A stretch of DNA of 64,000 nucleotides from Bacillota bacterium (GTDB taxonomy: Bacteria; Bacillota; Clostridia; Acetivibrionales; DSM-1351). The stretch is taken from assembly GCA_023433945.1 (NCBI GenBank), contig JAEYTP010000142.1, forward strand, positions 71,865-135,864. The letters run 5' to 3'. The notes beneath the pieces are model-generated. The model was not told where the DNA came from. It made no database searches and was given only the letters and a program-made list of their open reading frames with translations. The translations under genes were made by a program, and so were the position numbers. Positions 53,355 to 62,066 of the stretch are shown piece after piece; the stretch's first letter is position 1; the number at the start of each line of letters is the position of its first letter.

Positions 53355-55813
53355 TTTGAACTACTTGCTGCAATACTTTTCTTTGAGGTAATTCTCATGG
53401 TATAGAAGGACCTCCAAACAAATATAAGCGCTACTACAAGGAATGCTGCCCCGAAGTAAGGTGCATAATCCTGGAAGTCTTTACTTATAGCTATTTCCAT
53501 AGCCAATAAGCCAAATAAAGTAGTGAACTTGATAATAGGATTAAGTGCAACGGAAGAGGTATCCTTGAAAGGATCACCAACTGTATCTCCGACAACGGTT
53601 GCATCGTGCAACTCAGTTCCCTTTTGTTTTAAGTCAACCTCAACTACCTTCTTTGCATTATCCCAGCAGCCACCGGCATTTGCCATAAATATGGCCTGAT
53701 ATAAACCAAATATTGCAATTGATATCAGATAAGAAATAAAGAGCGCTACGGCATTTTTGCCATTTGTAGGAGATGACAGACATGCGAATGCCAGCGCAAA
53801 TGAGAATATTGCAACGAAAATATTAAACATACCCTTTTGGGCATATTGAGTACAAATCTTTACCACTTCTTTGGATTTTTCTGTTGCTGCTTTCTGGTTT
53901 GCATTTTCATCCAACTGAATATTTTGCTTGATATATTCAACTGCTCTATATGCACCAGTGGAAACAGCTTGAGTGGAAGCGCCTGTAAACCAATAAATTA
54001 TTGCACCGCCACAAAGGAAGCCAAGAATGGTAAATGGGTTGAGCAGATTTAATATCTCTTCGGGTTTAACGCCAAGAACCTTTTGGATTACTAGTATAAG
54101 CGAGAAAATCATGGTAGTAGCACCTACAACAGCAGTACCAATAAGAACAGGTTTAGCTGTAGCTTTGAATGTATTTCCTGCTCCATCGTTTGCTTCTAAG
54201 TAATACTTAGCCTTCTCAAAATCAGGTTTGAAACCATAATCCTTTTCAATCTCATCACTTATTTTTGGGATTTCTTCGATAAGCGATAATTCATATATAG
54301 ATTGTGCATTATCTGTAACCGGTCCATAGCTGTCAACAGCAATAGTTACTGGACCCATTCCAAGGAAGCCAAATGCAACAAGGCCAAATGCAAATATTGA
54401 CTCATAGCTCATTATGTCTGATAAGCCATATTTGCTTGCAACATATGCCCCAAACATTAATGTTACAAAAACCATGCCCTTCCAAAATGCGCTAAAGTTA
54501 CCTGCAACTAAACCAGAAAGTATGTTAAGCGAAGGGCCTCCTTCCTTAGATGCAGTTACTGTTTCCTTAACATGAGTAGACTTTGGACTGGTAAATATCT
54601 TTGTGAATTCTGGTATCAAAGCAGCTCCAAGGGTACCACAGCTTATTATGATAGATAACACAAGCCATAGATTCTCTGAATTATCTGCAACCGCTGTACC
54701 GGGGCCAATGAGGAAAAAGCTGATTGCGAAAGTTGCAACTATTGAGAGTACCGAAGTAATCCACACCAAGCTTGTCAATGGCTGCTCGAAGTCCAAATCT
54801 TCAACCTTACTATACTTTAAGTTTGTCAATAATTTGTTTATGTAGAATGAGGCAACAGATGTAATTATCATCATAATACGCATTGTAAATATCCAAATAA
54901 GCATATCGCTTTGCAAATTGCCCGTTACTGCCAAAGTGATAAACGTAATGAGGGCAACACCTGTAACCCCGTAAGTCTCAAAACCGTCTGCTGTTGGGCC
55001 AACACTATCTCCGGCATTGTCACCTGTACAGTCTGCAATTACACCAGGATTACGAGGGTCATCCTCTTTAATCTTGAACACTATTTTCATAAGATCTGAC
55101 CCGATATCAGCTATTTTTGTAAAAATACCACCTGCGATACGAAGAGCACTGGCACCTAAGGACTCACCGATTGCAAATCCGATGAAGCTCGCACCAGCAA
55201 GGTCAGAGGGAACAAACCTTAAGATAATAAGCATCATTAATAGTTCAACACAAATCAGTATAACCCCTATACTCATTCCTGCATCAAGTGGGATAGAGAG
55301 TAGCTTAAGAGGCTTCTTTTCCAGAGAAGAAAAAGCCATTCTGCTGTTTGCTAGAGTATTCATTCTGATACCGTACCATGCAACGCAGTACGAGCCCATT
55401 ATACCTATAACTGTCCATAATAGAATAAGCAGAACTCCACTTACGCCTTTATTCTGTAGGTATCCAAAGTAAAATGCAATACATGCTCCGATAAATAAAA
55501 GTAGCAATGCCAAGAATTTACCCTGCTGAACTAAATAAGTCTTGCAGGTTTCATAAATGGTATTTGCTACATCAAGCATACAGGAGTGTGCTTTAATTTT
55601 TTTTACCTTAAGGAATTGATAAAAACCGAACATCAAACCTAAAATACACACTACAATGCCAGCATACATGTAGTTATATTTTTGAGAAAGATCTGGCAGC
55701 ACAGTATCTGCTTCACTTGCACATGCAAATGCAGGCATAAACATTGTCAGCATCAATCCAATAACAGTTGGTAAAGCTAACTTTTTGATGATTTTGGCTA
55801 GTATTTGATGCAT
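53333..55813 (-). CDS. hppA: Membrane-bound proton/sodium pyrophosphatase, divergent subfamily
   Basis: 826 residues, longer than the usual about 670-770, with about 16 helices and a signal-like N-terminus. PPi-binding motifs are recognisable but altered: EDDPRNPGVIADCTGDNAG, then DSVGPTADGFETYG where standard enzymes have DVAGMGADLFESY. GNTFKAT has Lys at the position that makes M-PPases K+-independent. It hydrolyses cytosolic PPi to pump H+ or Na+. The altered loops fit the long, divergent branch described for some H+-PPases; ion specificity is not readable. Confidence 0.93.
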   Translation of the reverse strand: MHQILAKIIKKLALPTVIGLMLTMFMPAFACASEADTVLPDLSQKYNYMYAGIVVCILGLMFGFYQFLKVKKIKAHSCMLDVANTIYETCKTYLVQQGKFLALLLLFIGACIAFYFGYLQNKGVSGVLLILLWTVIGIMGSYCVAWYGIRMNTLANSRMAFSSLEKKPLKLLSIPLDAGMSIGVILICVELLMMLIILRFVPSDLAGASFIGFAIGESLGASALRIAGGIFTKIADIGSDLMKIVFKIKEDDPRNPGVIADCTGDNAGDSVGPTADGFETYGVTGVALITFITLAVTGNLQSDMLIWIFTMRIMMIITSVASFYINKLLTNLKYSKVEDLDFEQPLTSLVWITSVLSIVATFAISFFLIGPGTAVADNSENLWLVLSIIISCGTLGAALIPEFTKIFTSPKSTHVKETVTASKEGGPSLNILSGLVAGNFSAFWKGMVFVTLMFGAYVASKYGLSDIMSYESIFAFGLVAFGFLGMGPVTIAVDSYGPVTDNAQSIYELSLIEEIPKISDEIEKDYGFKPDFEKAKYYLEANDGAGNTFKATAKPVLIGTAVVGATTMIFSLILVIQKVLGVKPEEILNLLNPFTILGFLCGGAIIYWFTGASTQAVSTGAYRAVEYIKQNIQLDENANQKAATEKSKEVVKICTQYAQKGMFNIFVAIFSFALAFACLSSPTNGKNAVALFISYLISIAIFGLYQAIFMANAGGCWDNAKKVVEVDLKQKGTELHDATVVGDTVGDPFKDTSSVALNPIIKFTTLFGLLAMEIAISKDFQDYAPYFGAAFLVVALIFVWRSFYTMRITSKKSIAASSSKDSDLSV

Positions 55814-55935
55814 TGCTTAACCCCCTTTTTAACTAAACCCATATCTTCCAAGTGACGAAATAAAATATTTTTCTTGGTGGATATTTATTTTTTATTTTTA
55901 GTTTATTTATATTCTAAAAATAATCATAATATCAG

Positions 55936-55964
55936 TTTACAATGAAAATATTTTTTGGTAAAAT
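55936..55964 (+). promoter_or_regulatory. Promoter of the Spo0E-like gene
   Basis: TTTACA (55936-55941), 17-bp spacer, TAAAAT (55959-55964), 36 bp before the ATG. Confidence 0.55.
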
Positions 55965-55999
55965 AAGGTAAATACAAAAGATAAAATAGGGGGGTATTT

Positions 56000-56152
56000 A
56001 TGGTGCAAAAAAGTACAATCCAATTAAAGAAAGAAATCTCCGAGATGAAAAATCAATTATATTATCTTATCGAAATCAAAGAACTTTGTGATCAATCAGT
56101 AATAAAGCTCAGTCAGCAAATAGACAATATTATTATACAATATTATAAGTAA
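56000..56152 (+). CDS. Spo0E-like sporulation regulatory protein
   Basis: 50 residues, two amphipathic helices, with the family motif near the C-terminus (KLSQQID, then IIIQYYK), matching the SQxLD signature of Spo0E-type aspartyl phosphatases (Leu replaced by Ile). These remove phosphate from Spo0A and delay sporulation. RBS AGGGGGG lies 5 nt before the ATG. Convergent with the small gene at 56160, only 7 bp between stops. Confidence 0.82.
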   Translation: MVQKSTIQLKKEISEMKNQLYYLIEIKELCDQSVIKLSQQIDNIIIQYYK

Positions 56153-56159
56153 TTATCTT

Positions 56160-56393
56160 TTATACTTCACCAAGTATGGATTTGACCTTGTCTATTGCTG
56201 ATATTGCTTGATTCCTAAGTTCAATATCGGCAATTCTATCAAGGTTATTTTTTAGGTATGCTATTTTAGTTGTAGTATGCTCTACAAATTGAGAACGTTC
56301 AAGATAGTTCTTTTCGTATTTTATAATCAAAAGATTAACTACTTTTACCGAGCATTCAAAGAGCTCTAATTCAATCTTATCCTTGGTATTCAT
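56160..56393 (-). CDS. Small helical protein of unknown function
   Basis: 77 residues, predicted mostly alpha-helical and soluble (ELFECSVKVVNLLIIKYEKN; DKVKSILGEV). GAGGTGAG precedes the ATG at a good distance. No known motif. Convergent with the Spo0E-like gene, so it may be part of a sporulation-related spot, but this is position only. Confidence 0.65.
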   Translation of the reverse strand: MNTKDKIELELFECSVKVVNLLIIKYEKNYLERSQFVEHTTTKIAYLKNNLDRIADIELRNQAISAIDKVKSILGEV

Positions 56394-56552
56394 AACTCAC
56401 CTCTACGATTAGCATATATATAACATTATTATTTTGGAAGCAAAATGTCAAATATTTCCTACGATATATTTAGTAAAATTTGAAATATAATAGGTTTTGC
56501 AGTACAATTTATAATTATATCCGTTAAACGATTTTATGGAGAAGTGATACTT

Positions 56553-57062
56553 ATGCTTAATTTTTGTATTCCAGATACAGATAAGCTGATTTTGAATAAT
56601 TTAAACGTAAATACCCTCAAAGCTATATTTGAAATCCATAACAATACTATTTCATTTAAGTATGCCACTGGTATTCAAAATGAAATAAATTTTAATAATT
56701 TTTCTGCTAGAATGATAGAATTCATTTCTAAGAAAAATTCATATTTTTTAACAGTTAATTGTCCCGATAGAGGTCTTGTCGGGTTTGTTAAAGGGTTGGT
56801 AGAAAATGATATTTCCTGGATAAATTCCTTAGCAATTGATGTTCCATATCAGTTAAATGGATACGGAAAAGAGACCGTTAAAATATTAGAACACTACTTA
56901 AAAACTCAGTTAAATGTTGAAAAAATTTTTCTTTCGGTTGCAAAGGAGAATACTGGCGGGATTAATTTTTGGCTTAATTGCAAATATAGTCCCTGTGATT
57001 ATGATAAAAATGGTAAGTTGTTGCTAAAGAATAAGGCGGTTATTATGATGAAATCTCTATAG
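56553..57062 (+). CDS. GNAT-family N-acetyltransferase
   Basis: 169 residues. Acetyl-CoA loop is seen in SLAIDVPYQLNGYGKETVK (QxxGxG/A type) and the later strand KIFLSVAKENTGGINFW. Substrate unknown. GGAGAAG at 56538-56544 sets the start at ATG 56553. The conserved C-terminal part is clear, while the N-terminal about 60 residues are not typical. Single gene. Confidence 0.8.
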   Translation: MLNFCIPDTDKLILNNLNVNTLKAIFEIHNNTISFKYATGIQNEINFNNFSARMIEFISKKNSYFLTVNCPDRGLVGFVKGLVENDISWINSLAIDVPYQLNGYGKETVKILEHYLKTQLNVEKIFLSVAKENTGGINFWLNCKYSPCDYDKNGKLLLKNKAVIMMKSL

Positions 57063-57117
57063 CAGCAGTAATGTTACGAAAATATTACTAAATAATTGCT
57101 GATTTGTTTCAAAATAT

Positions 57118-57146
57118 TTGACAATGTGTTACAAACACTATATAAT
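57118..57146 (+). promoter_or_regulatory. Consensus sigma-A promoter of the NlpC/P60 gene
   Basis: Perfect TTGACA (57118-57123), 17-bp spacer, TATAAT (57141-57146). The spacer contains the dyad GTGTT-ACA-AACAC (57126-57138). Predicted start of transcription is about 57153, at the beginning of the riboswitch. Confidence 0.88.
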
Positions 57147-57152
57147 ATGAAA

Positions 57153-57270
57153 AGATAAAGGCTGAATCCTTTTTTAAAAAGGTACGGAGGAACCAAATAT
57201 TGGGGTTAATCCATTTTAATGGTAGGGCGGTCCTATTGCCCGAGCCCGACAGCTAACTTCGGAAGCGACA
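57153..57270 (+). ncRNA. c-di-AMP (ydaO/yuaA) riboswitch
   Basis: The leader contains the conserved blocks of this class in order: TACGGAGGAACCAAA (from 57182), TTGGGGTTAATCC (57200s), a variable stem with GGTAGGGCGG, then GCCCGAGCCCGACAGCTAAC and TTCGGAAGCG near 57266. This class controls cell-wall hydrolases, as here. The AGGAGG of the gene starts at 57275, only a few bases after the aptamer, and no terminator is visible between. Confidence 0.92.
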
Positions 57271-57286
57271 ATATAGGAGGAATATA

Positions 57287-58174
57287 ATGGTAAACAAGGC
57301 AACAAAGGTACTCGTGGGATGTATCTTGGCTTTTTCTCTTGTTTTGATTTATTCTTTGACCCAAGCGGCTACACAGCCTGCCCAAATCAAAGCAAACGGA
57401 GTAAACATTAGAACTAACCCAAACACAGACTCTGAAGTTGTAACTACTGTATCTGCTAAGTCTGTATCCATTGTTGACGAGGCAAATGGTTGGTATAAGG
57501 TTACATACAGCGGAAAGTCGGGTTGGGTTTTAGGAAAATTTATTACTCCAAGCAAGACAAATGGAAGTATTAACGCCAATGGAGTTAACTTCAGAGAAAG
57601 CTCAAATACAAGCTCAAAGATACTCGATTCCTTGAACAAGGGAGAGAGTGTGGTAATACTTGATACCAAGGCTGGCTTTCATAAAGTACAGGTTGGATCA
57701 AAAACCGGCTATGTTGCTATGAAGTTTGTATCAACAAAATCAACAAATAGCCAAACTCCTTCTCGTTCTGTTGAAAATGTATCTATACCATACAACGGTA
57801 CTGTTGCAGAAAAGGTTATAGCATATGCAAAAGACCTGCAGGGTGTTAAGTATGTATATGGAGCAAACAGTCCAAGTAAAGGTTTTGACTGCTCAGGTTT
57901 TGTAGGTTACGTATTTAATAAGGTAGGCATTGACTTAGAAAGATCTTCAGCTGATATGGCAAGCAATGGAGTTAAAGTTTCAAAGTCAGATTTAAAACCT
58001 GGTGATGTTATTTTCTTCCATGCTAGAAGCAGTAAAGGCAGTAATGTCGATCATGTTGGCCTGTATCTTGGTGGAGATAAGTTTATTCATGCTTCCACTT
58101 CAAAGAACAAAGTCGTAATTGAAACGCTTTCTACATACAGAGGTAAGTATCTGTTTGCAAGAAGGGTTATTTAA
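57287..58174 (+). CDS. Secreted SH3b-NlpC/P60 cell-wall hydrolase
   Basis: 295 residues: signal peptide (about 1-28), two bacterial SH3 domains (about 33-90 and 95-150), and an NlpC/P60 endopeptidase domain (about 175-295) with Cys in KGFDCSGFVGYVF, His in NVDHVGLYLGG and His in FIHASTS. It cleaves peptidoglycan stem peptides during growth or separation. RBS AGGAGG at 57275-57280. Expression is set by the c-di-AMP riboswitch directly upstream. Confidence 0.95.
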   Translation: MVNKATKVLVGCILAFSLVLIYSLTQAATQPAQIKANGVNIRTNPNTDSEVVTTVSAKSVSIVDEANGWYKVTYSGKSGWVLGKFITPSKTNGSINANGVNFRESSNTSSKILDSLNKGESVVILDTKAGFHKVQVGSKTGYVAMKFVSTKSTNSQTPSRSVENVSIPYNGTVAEKVIAYAKDLQGVKYVYGANSPSKGFDCSGFVGYVFNKVGIDLERSSADMASNGVKVSKSDLKPGDVIFFHARSSKGSNVDHVGLYLGGDKFIHASTSKNKVVIETLSTYRGKYLFARRVI

Positions 58175-58180
58175 ACTTTT

Positions 58181-58212
58181 AAAACGCTCAATAACTTGGG
58201 CGTTTTTCTTTT
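58181..58212 (+). terminator. Terminator after the NlpC/P60 gene
   Basis: AAAACGCTC pairs with GGGCGTTTT around an 8-nt loop; TTTTTCTTTT follows. Confidence 0.8.
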
Positions 58213-58310
58213 CATTTATGCTGCTTAATCCGTCTAGCGTTTATTTTGGTTAAGCACTACCGATTATTATGGTTTAACCCTATTTTAGATTTCAAAACTG
58301 TCTCCATGTT

Positions 58311-58481
58311 TTATTTCTATTTCTATATCAAAATCAACTTCTAAAGATTATGCTCATTGCTTATTTCTATATCTAAATCAATATCAACTTCTAAAGATGA
58401 TGCTCATTGCTTATTTCTATATCTGAATCAGTATCAACTTCTAAAGATGATGTACCTTCCTTATTTCTATACATTTAAATC
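58311..58481. repeat. Tandem array, exact 50-nt period
   Basis: Units 58311-58360, 58361-58410 and 58411-58460 plus a partial fourth (58461-58481), each starting TTATTTCTAT and containing TCAACTTCTAAAGAT. They fill most of the 348-bp gap before comEC. No frame, no spacers, no dyad strong enough for a terminator. Confidence 0.95.
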
Positions 58482-58522
58482 TATTTTTAACAACATAATT
58501 TTATTTGAGAGGATCTGATATT

Positions 58523-60943
58523 TTGCCCATTAAGAGACCTCTGTGTTATTTTTGTATTTGTCTTTGCTGCGGAATAATGCTGAGACAGCTGTTTTCAGTG
58601 TTTGTTTGCTATTGCATCATTATTTTGCTTTTTATTATGTCGCTCATTATTATTTATAAGATGCGAAAATGGCTATCGTTTATAGTGCCATGTCTTTTAT
58701 TTTTATTAATAGGGGTAGTTCTGTTTCATGTGACGGAAGGTAAGTACTCTCACACATTTAAACAATATTATTCGAAGGAAGTAGTAGTAGATGGGTACAT
58801 TTGTAGTGAAATTGAAATTAAAGACGATAGGTTACAATTTGTTTTGCAGTCAAGCAAAATAAAGGATGCCTCAAGTAAAATAAATAATGCTTCAAATAAA
58901 ACAAATAATGCTTCAGGTAGAATAAACAATACTTCAAGCGAAGTAAGCGATGGTTCAAACATAATAAATAGTGCTAATGAAGTAAAAGGGAAGGTATTAA
59001 TCAGCATTAAAAAAGCAGACAAGAAGCAGTATAGCTACGGGAATAAACTTAGAATAAATGGATATTTGCAGCTGCCAAGGCCAATGAGCAACCCAGGCGG
59101 GTTTGATTACCAAAGATACCTGCGTTCTTTGGGTATTACAGCAATTATTTATGTTGATGAAAGTAAAGTAACACATTTATTAGGGCAGGAGGGCTGGTTG
59201 ATCAAAGATATTGGGATTTCTGTCAAGAATACCTTGGTGGATATAACAAACAAGTGTCTGGATAAAAATCAGGCCGGCTTACTAAGTGGAATGCTCATAG
59301 GCTTTAAGGATGGACTGGATGACAATGCATATAATGCCTTCAGCACAGCGGGTCTTACCCACATAATGGTTGCCTCGGGTATGAATGTAGCTTTTATAAT
59401 TATCCCTTTATTGTATTTATTTAAAAGCTTGAGGCTACCACATAAAATGTCCTTGATTCTAATTATAGCAGTACTGATATTCTTTGTTTTTACAGCGGGC
59501 TTTTCTGCGTCAGTGGTTCGAGCTGTTATTATGGGTATTATTATTCTCATTAGCAAAATGATATACCGCGATAGTGATGTTTTTACAAGCCTTGCAGCTT
59601 CGGCCATAATTCTTCTGATTATTAATCCTTACTACTTGAACGATGTAGGTTTCCAGCTGTCCTTTGGTTCTACCCTGTCCATAGTATTGTTTTATAAAAA
59701 AATCAAGCAAAAGCTTAGCTTCAAGCATTGTCCTGAAATTGTATCTGATACACTTGCAGCAACTATTTCTGCTCAATTAGGTGTTGTGCCGATTACACTT
59801 TACTATTTTAATAATTTTTCGACTGTTGCAGTGATATCAAATCTGCTAGTAGTACCAATTGTACAGTTTATAACAATAATAGGCTTTATCATGGTATTTG
59901 CAGCATTAATAAACATTGATTTAGCAATTATGATTGGATACATAAATAACTCGCTATTATCATTTATTTTGTATATAGTAGAAAGATCTGCTAATATTCC
60001 GTATGCTTCAATAAAGATACCTACGCCAACTATTTTATTAATAGTAATCTATTATTTAGCAATTATATATTTGTTTTACGCTGATTTCCTTCGAAATGTG
60101 CAAAAAAAGTGTTATTCAGGAGTTCTATGTGTGCTTATACTTATATTCATGATACAAGTATTTACTCCAAAGCCTATGGAAATAACATTTGTAGATGTCG
60201 GGCAGGGGGATTCCACCTTTATTAAAACTGCAAAAAATGTTAATGTTTTAATAGACGGTGGTCCGCAAAAAGCTGGAGAAAATTCATTGGTTCCATTTTT
60301 GTTGGATAAAGGAGTCTTTAGCTTAGATTATGTAGTTGCATCGCATGGACATGATGATCATACGTATGGGTTGCTTGATGTGCTTGAAGCCTTTAGTATA
60401 GGTGCGGTGATTGTACCTGATACTTCGGATGAAGGGCTGGAAAAATTATTAGCCATGTGTACAAAAAAATCTATTAGGGTTGTAAAATTAAAAGCAAATG
60501 ATAAAATTAACCTTGATGCAAATACTTGTTTGGAAGTATTGAGCCCTAAAAAATATGAGGGGCAAGCAATAGAGGATTTAAATAATACATCGCTGGTAAT
60601 AAAGCTGGTATACGGAGATTTCAGTGCATTATTTACTGGGGATAGCGGAGTTGAGGTTGAGCAGGAGCTGATACGGAATAAGGATTTAAACTGTGATGTT
60701 CTAAAGGTTGCTCATCACGGCTCTCCGACATCCTCAAGTGATGAATTTGTAAAGGCCGTCTCTCCTATGTTTTCTATCATTTGTGTTGGACCAAATAAAT
60801 TTGGACACCCGTCACAGTATGTAGTAGATAGACTTGCCAACAATGGTGCAACTATAATGAGGACGGATTTGGACGGTGCTATAGTAATAAAAAGTAATGG
60901 AAAGAGTTTTAATATTAACGGAACCATTATAAGGGATAAATAG
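58523..60943 (+). CDS. comEC: ComEC/Rec2 DNA-uptake channel
   Basis: 806 residues. N-terminal helices and OB-fold DUF4131 part (to about 200), the Competence helix bundle (about 240-500) and a C-terminal metallo-beta-lactamase domain (SHGHDDHTYG; LFTGDSG; VAHHGSPTSS). It imports single-stranded DNA and may degrade the other strand. A TTG at 58523 follows GAGAGG (58507-58512); an earlier TTG (58505) overlaps that site. A heptapeptide repeat insert occupies about residues 114-154. Confidence 0.93.
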   Translation: MPIKRPLCYFCICLCCGIMLRQLFSVFVCYCIIILLFIMSLIIIYKMRKWLSFIVPCLLFLLIGVVLFHVTEGKYSHTFKQYYSKEVVVDGYICSEIEIKDDRLQFVLQSSKIKDASSKINNASNKTNNASGRINNTSSEVSDGSNIINSANEVKGKVLISIKKADKKQYSYGNKLRINGYLQLPRPMSNPGGFDYQRYLRSLGITAIIYVDESKVTHLLGQEGWLIKDIGISVKNTLVDITNKCLDKNQAGLLSGMLIGFKDGLDDNAYNAFSTAGLTHIMVASGMNVAFIIIPLLYLFKSLRLPHKMSLILIIAVLIFFVFTAGFSASVVRAVIMGIIILISKMIYRDSDVFTSLAASAIILLIINPYYLNDVGFQLSFGSTLSIVLFYKKIKQKLSFKHCPEIVSDTLAATISAQLGVVPITLYYFNNFSTVAVISNLLVVPIVQFITIIGFIMVFAALINIDLAIMIGYINNSLLSFILYIVERSANIPYASIKIPTPTILLIVIYYLAIIYLFYADFLRNVQKKCYSGVLCVLILIFMIQVFTPKPMEITFVDVGQGDSTFIKTAKNVNVLIDGGPQKAGENSLVPFLLDKGVFSLDYVVASHGHDDHTYGLLDVLEAFSIGAVIVPDTSDEGLEKLLAMCTKKSIRVVKLKANDKINLDANTCLEVLSPKKYEGQAIEDLNNTSLVIKLVYGDFSALFTGDSGVEVEQELIRNKDLNCDVLKVAHHGSPTSSSDEFVKAVSPMFSIICVGPNKFGHPSQYVVDRLANNGATIMRTDLDGAIVIKSNGKSFNINGTIIRDK
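58862..58984 (+). repeat. 21-nt repeat encoding heptapeptides in comEC
   Basis: In-frame units at 58862, 58883, 58904, 58925, 58946 and 58967 encode KDASSKI, NNASNKT, NNASGRI, NNTSSEV, SDGSNII and NSANEV. The insert interrupts the DUF4131 region. Confidence 0.93.
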
Positions 60944-61024
60944 GGAAGTTTATTAATTTTTATTTTATAAAAGACTATAGCGCTGTATGATTAAATAAAT
61001 AATAGACCGAAATGAGGATGGGCT

Positions 61025-62026
61025 ATGAGCATGGATATACTGAAAAAAGAGTTAAAGGAAAATAACATACGCAATGTTTATCTGTTTTATGGTCCAGAAG
61101 AATACTTAAAAAAGTACTATATCGATACAATTACTCAGCAGTTATTGTCAGCTGACGATATGGAGCTCAACTACACTTGTACTGATGGTAAGACGGAGGC
61201 TGATAGTGTTATTCAAAGTTGTGAAACCTTACCTGTTTTCTGCGAAAAAAAGGTAATTATAGTTAAAAATTCGGGTTTTTTCAAATCAGAGGGGAAGGGC
61301 GCAAAAGGCAAGCTTGAAGAATATCTTACAAGTATACCGGAATATACATGTTTGATTTTTGTAGAGAATGAGGTGGATAAAAGGCTTAAGCTAGTAAACT
61401 CAATAAAAAAAAGTGGCATGGTGGTGGAATTTGCATATCAGAAGCCTGCTGACTTGGTCAAATGGGTTATAAAGGTGGTTAAAAGTCACAAAAAGGACAT
61501 AGAGCCATTAGCAGCTTCATATATAGTAGAAAACAGCGAATACAGTATGACTGAGCTATTAAATGAGATAAACAAGCTGATTGTGTTTGCGGTAGATAAG
61601 AAGGATATATCACTAGATGATGCAATGAGTGTATGTACAAAATCTATTAAAAGCCGTATTTTTGATTTGACTGATGCAGTTTCAGAAGGTAACATAAATA
61701 AGGCTATGAATCTATTAAATGACATGGCAGCAGTACGTGAGCCTATGCAAAAGGTTTTATATATGGTTATACGCCAGATTAGACAGATATACAGGGTTAA
61801 GGCTTTAAAGAAGCAGGGAATTCCCGATAGCCTTATCGCGAAACAACTTGGCTTAACGCCATTTATTGCAAATAAAATATTGAGTACAAGTAGAAATCTT
61901 GATTTTGACGTAGTTGAAAATGCAATGCAATATGCGCTTGATTTGGATGAGTCAATTAAATCAGGAAAGATGGATGACAGAATAGCGGTTGAACTATTGA
62001 TAGTTTCAATGGGAAGAAACGGTTAA
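61025..62026 (+). CDS. holA: DNA polymerase III delta subunit
   Basis: 333 residues of the HolA family: N-terminal NYFYG-like strand (NVYLFYGPEEYLKKYYI), a middle domain with VDKRLKLVNSIKK, and the C-terminal helical collar. Part of the clamp loader that places the beta clamp on DNA. Its position after comEC is the standard Firmicute order. GAGGATGG precedes the ATG. Full length. Confidence 0.92.
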   Translation: MSMDILKKELKENNIRNVYLFYGPEEYLKKYYIDTITQQLLSADDMELNYTCTDGKTEADSVIQSCETLPVFCEKKVIIVKNSGFFKSEGKGAKGKLEEYLTSIPEYTCLIFVENEVDKRLKLVNSIKKSGMVVEFAYQKPADLVKWVIKVVKSHKKDIEPLAASYIVENSEYSMTELLNEINKLIVFAVDKKDISLDDAMSVCTKSIKSRIFDLTDAVSEGNINKAMNLLNDMAAVREPMQKVLYMVIRQIRQIYRVKALKKQGIPDSLIAKQLGLTPFIANKILSTSRNLDFDVVENAMQYALDLDESIKSGKMDDRIAVELLIVSMGRNG

Positions 62027-62066
62027 GGGGATTATGTAACAACTTAAATGCATTAGAGGGGTGGAA

